A stretch of 64,000 bases of DNA from Albibacterium sp963696875 (GTDB lineage: Bacteria > Bacteroidota > Bacteroidia > Sphingobacteriales > Sphingobacteriaceae). The position numbers and the translations under genes are program-made. Of the stretch, positions 1 to 8,433 are shown piece by piece. Each line of letters begins with the position of its first letter. Within the stretch, counting starts at the first letter, position 1. The notes below the pieces were generated by a model, which was not told the origin of the DNA, ran no database searches, and saw nothing but the letters and a program-made list of their open reading frames with translations. Where the stretch lies: contig CAVOLQ010000007.1 of assembly GCA_963696875.1 (NCBI GenBank), positions 496,001-560,000 of the forward strand. The letters run 5' to 3'.

Positions 1-1510
1 ATATTACGATTAAAGTTAAGGTCATAAACAAGGCTGGTTTACGCTCCAAACGGCGGTGCCATGATTTTTCCCTTTTAACGACAGGCTCCAAAGGCATTGC
101 TTCAGCAGGTTCATCAGCCAATAACTTTCCTTGTTTCATGGTTTTAGTTAAGTTGAAAGTCATGAGGATTGCTCCGGATAAATATAAAGCACCACCCACC
201 GCTCGCATCATATACATAGGAAGGATTTCTAAAACCGTCGTTAGGAAGTTGGGATATTTTAACGTTCCTTCAGGAGTAAACTCTTTCCACATTAATCCTT
301 GAACTACCGCACCCCAATAAAGAGGAATAGCATAGAATAGAATTCCTAGGGTGCCTAACCAAAAATGGACTGAGGCTAATTTTTTCGAATACAATTCGGT
401 TTTATACATTCTTGGGATCAACCAATACAAAATTGCGAAAATCATAAAGCCATTCCAGCCTAGAGCTCCAACGTGAACGTGTGCTACAATCCAGTCTGTA
501 AAGTGAGCAATAGCATTTACTTTCTTTAAAGACAACATAGGTCCTTCAAAAGTTGCCATCCCATAAGCAGTTAATGCCACTACCATGAATTTTAACATGG
601 GTTCTTTACGTACTTTATCCCAAGCGCCACGTAAGGTCAATAAACCGTTGATCATACCTCCCCAGCTTGGAGCAATTAGCATGATGGAGAAAACAACTCC
701 TAAAGATTGTGCCCATTCTGGTAAGGCGGTATATAATAAGTGGTGTGGACCGGCCCAGATATAAAGGAATATTAGGGACCAGAAGTGAAGAATACTCAGT
801 TTATACGAATAGATAGGGCGGTTAGCCATTTTAGGTAGGTAGTAGTACATCATTCCTAAAAAAGGCGTAGTTAGGAAAAAGGCAACTGCATTATGTCCAT
901 ACCACCACTGTACTAAAGCATCTTGAACACCGGCATAGATATAATAACTCTTCCACATGCTGATAGGTAATTGAGCAGAGTTCACAATATGCAATACTGC
1001 AACAGTAACGAAGGTCGCAATGTAAAACCAGATGGCAACATAAAGGTGACGCTCCCTACGTTTTACAATGGTTCCAAACATGTTGATACCGAAAACCACC
1101 CAAATGATGGTTATTGCGATATCAATCGGCCATTCCATTTCGGCATATTCATGGGACGTGGTATACCCCAGCAATAATGTGACCGCTGAAGCCACAATGA
1201 TGAGCTGCCACATCCAGAAGTGGATATTGCTTAGTTTATCACTAAACATTCTTGTTTTTAGCAATCGCTGCATTGAATAGTAAATTCCCATAAAGATGGA
1301 GTTTCCAACGAACGCGAAGATGACTGCGTTGGTATGTACTGGACGAACCCTACCAAATGTAGTATATTGGTTGTCAAAGTTCATAAATGGCCAAAAGAGC
1401 TGTATTGCGGCTAAAAGCCCAACAGTCATCCCAATAATTCCCCAAACAATCGTCGCTATCCCAAAGTTTCTAACGATCTTGTTGTCGTAACTGAATTTTT
1501 CTAACTGCAT
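1..1510 (-). CDS. ccoN: cbb3 cytochrome c oxidase CcoN-CcoO fusion (partial, runs off the left edge)
   Basis: The reading frame opens with ATG at 1510 and is still open at the window edge (503 codons seen). The protein is heme-copper oxidase subunit I of the cbb3 type, the proton-pumping high-affinity terminal oxidase of the inner membrane. Heme ligand His59 lies in VRPVHTNAVIFAF; CuB/heme histidines are seen in WWYGHNAVAFFLT, GPHHLLYT and AHVHVGALGWNG. After the last CcoN helix a charged linker leads into WHRRLERKPALFMTLTLIV, which resembles the membrane anchor at the start of CcoO, so this is the CcoNO fusion common in Bacteroidota; the heme c part lies outside the window. A Crp/Fnr-type site is centred about 88 bp upstream. 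The ORFs on the plus strand here are shadows. Confidence 0.93.
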   Translation of the reverse strand, partial: MQLEKFSYDNKIVRNFGIATIVWGIIGMTVGLLAAIQLFWPFMNFDNQYTTFGRVRPVHTNAVIFAFVGNSIFMGIYYSMQRLLKTRMFSDKLSNIHFWMWQLIIVASAVTLLLGYTTSHEYAEMEWPIDIAITIIWVVFGINMFGTIVKRRERHLYVAIWFYIATFVTVAVLHIVNSAQLPISMWKSYYIYAGVQDALVQWWYGHNAVAFFLTTPFLGMMYYYLPKMANRPIYSYKLSILHFWSLIFLYIWAGPHHLLYTALPEWAQSLGVVFSIMLIAPSWGGMINGLLTLRGAWDKVRKEPMLKFMVVALTAYGMATFEGPMLSLKKVNAIAHFTDWIVAHVHVGALGWNGFMIFAILYWLIPRMYKTELYSKKLASVHFWLGTLGILFYAIPLYWGAVVQGLMWKEFTPEGTLKYPNFLTTVLEILPMYMMRAVGGALYLSGAILMTFNLTKTMKQGKLLADEPAEAMPLEPVVKREKSWHRRLERKPALFMTLTLIVI

Positions 1511-1587
1511 TTTCTAAGGTAGGTTTTGTTATTTATGTGTAAAATTAGCTTGTATTGATTAAAGACAAAATGATGACAAATAGCCAG

Positions 1588-1611
1588 AAAAGTGAGCAAT
1601 GTCATTCTTTT
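1588..1611. promoter_or_regulatory. Crp/Fnr-type operator upstream of ccoNO
   Basis: AAAAGTGA-GCAATG-TCATTCTTTT carries the TGA-N6-TCA core flanked by A/T tracts. It lies between ccoS and ccoNO, suggesting that ccoNO has its own Fnr-family-controlled promoter. On the minus strand a near-match to the -7 box (TCATTTTG, 1566-1573) lies about 32 bp downstream of the centre, slightly closer than at the nos and RIC promoters. Confidence 0.5.
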
Positions 1612-1619
1612 TTTAATGT

Positions 1620-1802
1620 TTACTCTTTTGAAGATTCGACAGTTCCATCTGGAGGTGAAGAAAGCTCATCATCAAATAACATTCGTATTGCAGGTGTCTG
1701 TGTATCTTCGTGTTGTCCTGTTTTGTTTGCCCAAATAAAAGCACCTAGAAAAATAAGTGCAACAAAAACACTACAGCCAATGAGAAAGTATAAAACATCC
1801 AT
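1620..1802 (-). CDS. ccoS: cbb3 oxidase maturation protein CcoS
   Basis: A 60-residue protein with one N-terminal membrane helix (residues 4-25, MDVLYFLIGCSVFVALIFLG), then a short acidic cytoplasmic tail, the normal size and layout of CcoS. CcoS is needed for cofactor (heme and copper) insertion into CcoN. The start codon is 2 bp below the stop of ccoI, so the two are co-transcribed and probably translationally coupled. The call rests on size, topology and position between ccoI and ccoN. Confidence 0.88.
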   Translation of the reverse strand: MDVLYFLIGCSVFVALIFLGAFIWANKTGQHEDTQTPAIRMLFDDELSSPPDGTVESSKE

Positions 1803-1804
1803 AT

Positions 1805-4195
1805 CTATATTTTATTTAATTTTTTACCAAAATAATGAGTGGAAAGACTTGTAAAAGAAATAATCGTCACGGTGCTTACAGGCATTAGTATTGCCGCAAA
1901 AAGTGGCGACATGGTTCCTTGAACAGCGAAACTGATTCCTACAACATTATAGAGCAATGAAATTACAAAGCTCCTATGAATTACTTTTACTGCATCTTTT
2001 GAAAATACAAAGAATTTAGAGATTTTCTCGAAGGAAGTACCACTTAAAATAGCATCGCAACCTGGAGAGAAGGTATTAATATCATCACTTACTGCAATTC
2101 CTACGTTGGCTTGCCTTAATGCACCTGCATCGTTTAATCCATCTCCAATCATGCAGACGGTATTTCCACTAGCTTGTAGGTTCTTGATATAATTGAGTTT
2201 ATCTTTTGGGATTTGATTGAAGTGCATACGAGCTTCATCGAAGATTAAGCTCAATGCTTTTTTATCTTTATCCCGATCCCCCGAAATGAGATGAATTGAG
2301 TATTCTTTTTCTAAATCAGCAATGATGGTAGATAAGTTCTTTCTCCATTGTTGTTCAAAAGAAAAGAAGCCAAGCACATCACCGTCTATTTTAACGTAAA
2401 CTCGGGTTTCCGTATTTTTTTGTGCTGCAATGCCAACTTGTTTTGCATTGCCTATTTTGACCAGGTATCCGTTAATAAATGCTTCAAGACCAAATCCTAT
2501 TTGTTCATTAAAATCTTTAATAGGATGCATTGTTTTTACTTGCAAGTATTTATTTATCTCAATACTAAGTGGATGGTTGGAATTTCTACATAAAGACGCG
2601 ACTAATTGCTTTTCTTCATCACTTAATGAGCCGGAAAACGTTATATTACTGGCATTGGGAGCGGATAAAGTGCCGGTTTTATCAAAAACCAATTCATCCA
2701 TTTTCGCCATTTTTTCGATTGTTGCGGTGTTTTTAATAAAAAACTGGTGTTTGTCAAAAATGCTTAAAGCTGCTGAGAGTGTGAACGGTGAACTCAAGGC
2801 TAATGCGCAAGGGCAGGCAATAATTAATATAGCAGTAAAGGCTGCCCATGCTTTTGTTGAATCTTGATTGACCATCCAAAACGCTGCAGCAAATACAGCT
2901 ATGCTAATCAAGACGACAGTAAAATATTTGCTGACAGTGTTGGCAAAGGTGGTGAATTTACGATTACTATCTTCAAAATTTTCGTTATTCCAGAGTGTAG
3001 TGAGGTAGCTTTGAGAGACAGATTTAACGATTTCTAACTCAATTGCTTGCCCCAATTGTCGGCCACCTGCATAAACTACTTCTCCTAAGATTTTTTTAGT
3101 TGGAATGGATTCTCCAGTGACGAAGCTGAAATCGATGGATGCATCGCCTTTTAATAAAATAGCATCGGCAGGAATGATTTCATTATTGCGGATTAAGATT
3201 CGATCGCCGACCTTCAAATCGGAGATCTGAGTAGGCTTTTCTTCCGCATTCGTTATTTTAGTAACGGCTACCGGAAAGTAGGACCGATAATCGCGTTCAA
3301 AAGAAAGATGATAAAAGGTTCGTTCCTGAATCCATTTTCCTATCAGTAAAAAGAAGATTAATCCACAAAGCGTATCTGAAAATCCCGCGCCGGTTTTGGT
3401 CAAAATTTCAATTGCTGATCGCAGAAATAAAACAAAAATTCCAAGGGCTAAAGGAACATCTAAATTGAGTTGCTTTTGTTTTAAGCTTTTCCAAGCTGAA
3501 ACAAAATAATCCCTACCGCTATATAGCATTGCTGGAAAGGCAATCGCGAGATTGATATAGCCGAAAAAGGCAGCGTATTTATTCTCGTACTTGGAGATTC
3601 CTAAATATTCTGGGAAACTCAGCATCATCACATTTCCGAAGCAAAAGCCGGCGACAGCAATTTTTCGAATTAGTGCATCATTATTAACTTTCTTCTGTTC
3701 TTTAACAACGTCTTGCAAAGTGATTATGGGCTCATAACCGATAGTGATTAATAGCTTAACGAGTTCTCGAAGGCTAATCTCTTGGTGCTTGAATGTAATA
3801 TTTGCTTGTTTTTTTGTAAAATCTATTCTTGACGATGCAATTGAAGGATTAAGCTTATAAAGATTTTCTAGAAGCCAAATGCACGAGCTACAATGAATAG
3901 AAGGTACAAAAAAGGTTATCTTTGTAATGTCTGCATCTTTGAAGTCAATTAACATTGCGGCAATCTCTTCTTCATCAAGGTATTCTAGGTGATTTGTTTT
4001 TTCTTTTTGTGTTTTTCCAGGATATTGATTGTACTTATAGTAACTATCAAGGTTATTTGTACTTAGAATCAAATAAACACTTTGACAACCCAAGCAACAA
4101 AAGTCACGGTTGTCAGCTTGAAAACGATCTGAATTTACAGAATCACCACAATGGAAACAGTTTACCTTTTGATCTGTTAGTGTATTCTCTTTCAT
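1805..4195 (-). CDS. ccoI: cbb3 oxidase copper-transporting P1B-type ATPase CcoI/FixI
   Basis: A 796-residue P1B ATPase that exports copper for cbb3 oxidase assembly. The N-terminal 40 residues hold a Cys-rich putative metal-binding region (C13, C16, C33, C34, C37). A heavy-metal-associated-like domain follows with SIHCSSCIWLLENL (C102, C105). Also seen are the actuator motif TGES (about 360), the membrane metal site ACPCALALS (C461, C463), the phosphorylation site DKTGT (D505), NHPLSIE in the nucleotide-binding domain and the hinge GDGLNDAGAL. The N-terminal Cys-rich part is typical of the FixI/CcoI branch rather than CopA. It is 13 bp from hemN and 2 bp from ccoS, in one operon. Confidence 0.95.
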   Translation of the reverse strand: MKENTLTDQKVNCFHCGDSVNSDRFQADNRDFCCLGCQSVYLILSTNNLDSYYKYNQYPGKTQKEKTNHLEYLDEEEIAAMLIDFKDADITKITFFVPSIHCSSCIWLLENLYKLNPSIASSRIDFTKKQANITFKHQEISLRELVKLLITIGYEPIITLQDVVKEQKKVNNDALIRKIAVAGFCFGNVMMLSFPEYLGISKYENKYAAFFGYINLAIAFPAMLYSGRDYFVSAWKSLKQKQLNLDVPLALGIFVLFLRSAIEILTKTGAGFSDTLCGLIFFLLIGKWIQERTFYHLSFERDYRSYFPVAVTKITNAEEKPTQISDLKVGDRILIRNNEIIPADAILLKGDASIDFSFVTGESIPTKKILGEVVYAGGRQLGQAIELEIVKSVSQSYLTTLWNNENFEDSNRKFTTFANTVSKYFTVVLISIAVFAAAFWMVNQDSTKAWAAFTAILIIACPCALALSSPFTLSAALSIFDKHQFFIKNTATIEKMAKMDELVFDKTGTLSAPNASNITFSGSLSDEEKQLVASLCRNSNHPLSIEINKYLQVKTMHPIKDFNEQIGFGLEAFINGYLVKIGNAKQVGIAAQKNTETRVYVKIDGDVLGFFSFEQQWRKNLSTIIADLEKEYSIHLISGDRDKDKKALSLIFDEARMHFNQIPKDKLNYIKNLQASGNTVCMIGDGLNDAGALRQANVGIAVSDDINTFSPGCDAILSGTSFEKISKFFVFSKDAVKVIHRSFVISLLYNVVGISFAVQGTMSPLFAAILMPVSTVTIISFTSLSTHYFGKKLNKI

Positions 4196-4208
4196 TTAAA
4201 ATACGTTA

Positions 4209-5570
4209 TCAAATTGCTTGGCTAAATGTGTTTTCCGTGAGTCGGTTTTCTGTTAATCTCGCATCGAAAACCATACAAATATTTCTTATAAATGCTTTTC
4301 CCTGTTCAGTGATTTCAAAGCTATTAGGGGAGAGCTTTATTAAACCATCGGCTTCAAACATAATCAATTTCTCATATATTGTCGAAAAAAAGTCATATTT
4401 ATCAGGGTTCCAAGTAGTCTTTCCCTGACACATTATTTCCAGGATATTTTTCCTTAAAATCGTATCAAATAAAGTGTGTATATGGCCTTTCATCAGAGGC
4501 AGTTTATCTTGTTTTAGAATTTCTCTGTATTCTTCTACCTTTTTAACATTTTGAGCAAATGCGTGCCATGAATCACTAATAGAAGATACACCTAAGCCAA
4601 TTAGTAATTTTGAAGAGCGATCTGTGTAGCCCATAAAGTTTCTGTGTAATGTACCTTTTTTGAGGGCTAAGAATAAGGAGTCGTTTGGAAGTGCAAAATG
4701 ATCCATCCCAACATCATAAAATCCAGCATCACAAATCATCGATTTTCCTAATTCATAAAGCTCTAGTTTTTCGTGATCTTGGGGTAAATCCTCGTCTGTA
4801 TAGCGTCTTTGTCCTGGTTTTAGCCAAGGCACATGCGCATAGCTATAAAAAGAAATCCGATCGGGCTTTAATTGAATAACTTTTTCTATGGTATCACTGA
4901 CCGTCTTCAGACTTTGTTTCGGCAACCCGTAAATAAGATCGAAATTTATAGATTTATAACCAATCTCTCTTGCCTCTAGCATTACTCTATTCACTTCTTC
5001 AACAGTTTGCTTACGATTGATGATAAACTGTACTAAAGGATCAAAATCTTGAATCCCCAAGCTTAGTCTTCGAAATCCAAGTTTATATAAAGTTTGCAAA
5101 TGTTCTTTAGTCGTATTTGCAGGATGAGCTTCAAACGAAAACTCTGCGTTAGAAGTGGTTTTTGTATTTTTTAAGATTGAAGTAATTAAGAGTTCAAGGT
5201 TCTCTGCTTGGAAAAAAGTGGGAGTACCGCCACCTAAATGTATTTCATTGATTAAAATATCGTCACCCAAATGTTTACGATAAAGGCTCCATTCTTTTAT
5301 TACATCCTGAATATAAGGAAGCTCAACGCTATGATTTTTGGTTATGCGTGTATTGCAGCCGCAGTATGTACAAAGGCTTTCGCAAAAGGGAAGGTGAATA
5401 TAGAGGCTAATGCCTTCTTCTTTGGTTTGTTTATGTATTGTAACGACTTTTTTTATCCATTCTTTTTCATTCCAGTTTGTAACATCCCAGAGTGGAACAG
5501 TTGGATAGCTTGTATATCTTGGTACTGCAACATTATACTTTTTTATCAGTCTTTTTTCTTCTTCGTTCAT
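4209..5570 (-). CDS. hemN: oxygen-independent coproporphyrinogen III oxidase HemN
   Basis: A 453-residue radical-SAM enzyme that converts coproporphyrinogen III to protoporphyrinogen IX without oxygen, in the cytoplasm. The iron-sulfur ligands follow the HemN pattern C-x3-C-x2-C-x-C in LPFCESLCTYCGCNTR (C63, C67, C70, C72). Other family marks are HLGGGTPTF, GLPKQSL in the barrel, and the HemN-type N-terminus with RYTSYPTVP. The length is right for true HemN, not the shorter HemW. Linkage with ccoI and an Fnr-type operator upstream fits heme supply for cbb3 oxidase at low oxygen. Confidence 0.95.
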   Translation of the reverse strand: MNEEEKRLIKKYNVAVPRYTSYPTVPLWDVTNWNEKEWIKKVVTIHKQTKEEGISLYIHLPFCESLCTYCGCNTRITKNHSVELPYIQDVIKEWSLYRKHLGDDILINEIHLGGGTPTFFQAENLELLITSILKNTKTTSNAEFSFEAHPANTTKEHLQTLYKLGFRRLSLGIQDFDPLVQFIINRKQTVEEVNRVMLEAREIGYKSINFDLIYGLPKQSLKTVSDTIEKVIQLKPDRISFYSYAHVPWLKPGQRRYTDEDLPQDHEKLELYELGKSMICDAGFYDVGMDHFALPNDSLFLALKKGTLHRNFMGYTDRSSKLLIGLGVSSISDSWHAFAQNVKKVEEYREILKQDKLPLMKGHIHTLFDTILRKNILEIMCQGKTTWNPDKYDFFSTIYEKLIMFEADGLIKLSPNSFEITEQGKAFIRNICMVFDARLTENRLTENTFSQAI

Positions 5571-5572
5571 TT

Positions 5573-5920
5573 CTAGCTTGATAGTAAATCAATAATTTCC
5601 CAAGCTCTTTCTTCGGGGCTTAAGCTTGTTGTAAGTTTTGATATTTTAATTTGTAGTTTTTCGGCAGTTTTATGGTCGATGTTATGAAAGGTGTGAGAGC
5701 GAGTAATAATTTTTTGAACCCCTTGTTTCTTTAAGAATTCTAATAAAGGTGCAGTGAGGACATCAGACTCCGAAACAATGACAACGTCCTTTCCAGCTGA
5801 AAATATGGAAGTTTCGGCATTTAATTCATTAGAAATCAGAGTCAGTTTATGACGTTTTGCGTTCGCCCTGACTAATAGCTCTTTTTCTTTGGCTTGTATA
5901 TTGTATGCGATAGCGTTCAT
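5573..5920 (-). CDS. small protein resembling the N-terminal part of D-2-hydroxyacid dehydrogenases
   Basis: A 115-residue protein, first gene of the hemN-ccoI-ccoS operon, ending 2 bp before hemN. From about residue 45 (VVIVSESDVLTAPLLEFL, then ITRSHTFHNIDHKTAEKL and SLSPEERAWEIIDLL) it follows the pattern of the substrate-binding half of D-lactate/D-2-hydroxyacid dehydrogenases, where the family reads roughly LR-GFNN-D---A---GI---P-YSP-AVAEHA. There is no Rossmann GxGxxG segment and no dehydrogenase His/Glu pair, so it cannot be a complete enzyme. No frameshifted remainder lies downstream, because hemN starts at once. The similarity is judged by eye; the function is unknown, possibly a ligand-binding or regulatory remnant conserved with hemN. 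Confidence 0.6.
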   Translation of the reverse strand: MNAIAYNIQAKEKELLVRANAKRHKLTLISNELNAETSIFSAGKDVVIVSESDVLTAPLLEFLKKQGVQKIITRSHTFHNIDHKTAEKLQIKISKLTTSLSPEERAWEIIDLLSS

Positions 5921-6020
5921 TTAATATCTTTTAATGGATTCTGTAGGAGAATCGTTCTCAGCGATTATGCATCGAAATTAAACCTTATTAAACGAATGAG
6001 AATGGAGGGAGTCAACCTAA

Positions 6021-6040
6021 AAAGTGATTGTTGTCACTTT
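6021..6040. promoter_or_regulatory. Crp/Fnr-type operator for the hemN-cco operon
   Basis: AAAGTGA-TTGTTG-TCACTTT is a perfect palindrome with 7-bp arms and a 6-bp spacer. It sits about 110 bp before the first gene of the hemN-ccoI-ccoS operon and touches the stop codon of the Fnr-fusion gene. It is the best-formed of the four TGA-N6-TCA sites in this window. I found no exact TAnnTTTG box at the expected distance. Confidence 0.65.
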
Positions 6041-7091
6041 TATTGTTTGACGCTCTTTAAGCCTTCGATAGAGTGGATTTCAATAGAATTTCCTTTTTTT
6101 GATAATAAGCCTTCGTCAATGAAGTCAGCTAAAGTACGACTTATCGTTTCATTTGCTGTTCCCGCAATAGAAGCGAGATCTTCTCTTGATACTCGAATAA
6201 CACAGGTGTCTACTTCTGGATTGGCTTTTAGTTTATCAGCTACAGAAACCAAAGCATTTGCAATTCTTTTTCGTACCGAATGATAGGCAAAGCCGAGCAT
6301 TTGCTCGTCTTTTTTTATTATATTTCGTGATAATAGCCTGATAAAACGTTGATTTAAGCCAGGGTTTTTTTCCAAAAGCTCATAGAAGTCATTTTTATTA
6401 ATAAGACGTATTTCGCTATCTTCCAAAGTTTCTACATTATCGGTATAGGGCGTTTTCATTAAAATGCTCTCATAGCCAAAGAAGTCACCTTTCTTAAGAA
6501 CAACAGTGGTCAGCTCCCTTCCATCTTTGTGGAATAAATAATTTCTTACATTTCCTTTAATGATCTGATAAAGATAAACCGGTGTATCGCCCTCCTGATA
6601 AACAAGTTGTTTTTTTTATACAGCCTTTCTCTACCTGATTCAATAAGCTTTTCAAATAAGTTTTCTTGTTCTTCTAAATTAAGAGAATTTAGCATGGAAT
6701 TAGATCCTTTCTCCTGTTTCTTTAATCTCGATTCAATCGCCCTGAGTAATTCCATATCATCGAAAGGCTTGGTAATGTAATCATCTGCGCCCATTTCCAT
6801 GCCTTTTCTCAAATCTGCACGTTCAGCTTTGGCTGTAATGAAAATTAATGGGATAGAAGAGGTTTCCGAATGTTTCCCTAAAAGATACAACACTCCATAT
6901 CCATCCAAAATAGGCATCATGATATCACATAATATTAGATCTGGAAGGTGTTTTAAAGCCATTTCAACACCTGTTTTCCCCTCTGGCGCAGTAAATACAT
7001 TATAACCAGCTAGCTCTAGAATCTCTGCTGTGCTTTCACGAATGTCATCATGGTCTTCTATGATAAGGATGGACTTTTGAGTAGGATTCAT
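6040..7091 (-). CDS. response regulator receiver fused to a Crp/Fnr activator, split by a frameshift
   Basis: The receiver domain occupies residues 1-120 with acidic pocket E12/D13, phospho-acceptor D56 in LILCDIMMP, T85 and K108 in YITKPF. The zero-frame product ends after 181 codons at 6546 with a nonsense tail. Slipping back one base at the A8 run (6610-6617) restores a cNMP-binding-like beta-roll (QLVYQEGDTPVYLYQI, then KKGDFFGYES) and a C-terminal Fnr-type helix-turn-helix (DLASIAGTANETISRTL) ending at 6040. The recognition helix has E-T-I-S-R, the E-x-x-S-R signature of Fnr proteins. No Fnr iron-sulfur cysteines are present, so oxygen sensing must come from the partner kinase 14 bp upstream. 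Whether the frameshift is sequencing error, mutation or functional slippage is open. Confidence 0.85.
6610..6617 (-). other. A8 homopolymer frameshift site inside the receiver-Fnr gene
   Basis: The coding strand reads TAT AAA AAA AAC in the receiver frame. One more A, or a -1 slip on A-AAA-AAA, gives TAT AAA AAA AAA CAA CTT GTT and continues straight into the Fnr domain. The run is long enough for polymerase slippage, and also long enough for a base-calling error. Confidence 0.85.
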
Positions 7092-7105
7092 TGTCGATTA
7101 ATTAC

Positions 7106-8293
7106 TTAAGGTATATTGAATTTTAACTGAAAGGTAGTGCCTTCATCTTGTTTACTTATCCAAGAAATATCGCCGTTCATAAGGGTTACGTAACGTTTAA
7201 CGATATTTAAACCTAAGCCAGTTCCCGGAATTTTCCCTGTATTATTGGCACGGAAGAAAGGCTCCAAAAGGTACTTTTGTTCTTCAATTGGAATTCCAAT
7301 ACCATTATCCTTCACTTCAATAGTGCATTCGTGGTCATTAAGCTCCGTATTAAATTCAATAAATGTATTCTCCCCAGAATATTTAATTGAATTTGAAATT
7401 AGATTGATAATTGCACTCTTTAATAAGTTAGGATCTAAGTTGACAGCATCTTTATTTCCTGTATGCTGATAAACAATATTTTGGTTTTGTTTGGTTATCG
7501 GACGCATTTCTTCGATAATCTCTTCTGAGAATTTTACTAGATTAATCTCATTCAAGTTTACCGAAGTTTGCCCAGTTTCCAATCTTTCTAAAGAGAGAAA
7601 GTCATTTAAAATATTGGTTAGCAATTCTACGGAAGCTTTGATTTTTTTAACATGCTTCTCTATATTGGCGAGGTCCTGCATTTGTGCATACCTGTCAATT
7701 AGCGTTGCAGAAAGCTGGACAGAACTTAAAGGAGTTCTGAATTCATGCGATGCCATAGAAACGAAACGCGATTTCAGTTGTCCTAATTCTTTTTCCTTTT
7801 CTAAAGATTTGCTGAGGTCATCTTTAGTGTGCTCCAATTCTGAAATTAAGTTGATTAAATCTTGGGTCCTTGTATTTACTTTCTCTTCAAGCTCTTCGGT
7901 ATAATTTAAAAGTCGGTCTTCCGCTTCCTTTTGTTTTGTTAGATCGTGAACAAAACCGGTAAATATTTTTCGATTTTCAAAATTAACTTCGCTTACCGAT
8001 AGTCGAAAAGGAAAAGTAGAACCATCTTTTTTAAGACCCTTCACCTCCCTGCCGATACCGATTATCTTTTTTATTCCCGTACTTAAATAGTTATATATAT
8101 ATCGATCATGGGCGCTTTTGTAAGGTTCAGGCATTAAATACGAGATGTTTTTTCCAATAACCTCTTCAGCCTCATAACCAAAAAGTAATAAGGCCGCAGG
8201 GTTTATTGACTCCACAATGCCATGGTCGTCAATGGTAATTATTCCTTCTATTGCATTATCTATAATTGCCTTGAGCAATTGGCCACTTTCCAT
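7106..8293 (-). CDS. FixL-like PAS sensor histidine kinase, putative heme oxygen sensor
   Basis: 395 residues, no membrane segment. An N-terminal PAS domain (about 5-120) closely follows the heme PAS of FixL: MPEPYKSAHDRYI carries H62 at the position of the heme ligand (His200 in Bradyrhizobium FixL), and IIGIGREV carries R82 at the position of the oxygen-sensing Arg220. The positions of FixL Arg206 and His214 are Asn and Lys here. A coiled coil (about 121-170) leads to HisKA with phospho-acceptor H183 in SMASHEFRTPL, then HATPase boxes LISNSIKYSGEN, DNGIGIP and GTGLGLNI. The gene lies 14 bp upstream of the receiver-Fnr fusion, its obvious partner. Heme binding is inferred from these residues. 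Confidence 0.85.
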   Translation of the reverse strand: MESGQLLKAIIDNAIEGIITIDDHGIVESINPAALLLFGYEAEEVIGKNISYLMPEPYKSAHDRYIYNYLSTGIKKIIGIGREVKGLKKDGSTFPFRLSVSEVNFENRKIFTGFVHDLTKQKEAEDRLLNYTEELEEKVNTRTQDLINLISELEHTKDDLSKSLEKEKELGQLKSRFVSMASHEFRTPLSSVQLSATLIDRYAQMQDLANIEKHVKKIKASVELLTNILNDFLSLERLETGQTSVNLNEINLVKFSEEIIEEMRPITKQNQNIVYQHTGNKDAVNLDPNLLKSAIINLISNSIKYSGENTFIEFNTELNDHECTIEVKDNGIGIPIEEQKYLLEPFFRANNTGKIPGTGLGLNIVKRYVTLMNGDISWISKQDEGTTFQLKFNIP

Positions 8294-8402
8294 TTGTCGG
8301 TTCTACAGGGTTTAGAGCTTTGAATACTTAATTTAACTCATTAGTCATATTAGAAAGTGCTAATTTAATAATTAAAATTTATAGTCCGAATAGTGCTATT
8401 AT

Positions 8403-8433
8403 CTAAGACCTAACGCCTCATACCTATCAGCTA
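8403..8433. repeat. 7-bp degenerate tandem array
   Basis: Four clean units CTAAGAC CTAACGC CTCATAC CTATCAG followed by CTACTTC, whose CTA is the complement of the TAG stop of the CoA-transferase gene. One member of the heptad family seen at about eleven loci. Confidence 0.7.

Noticed and set aside
971..1490. Several plus-strand ORFs of 60-70 codons
   Set aside because: They lie inside ccoNO on the opposite strand, overlap each other and have no domain; ccoNO is clearly coding.
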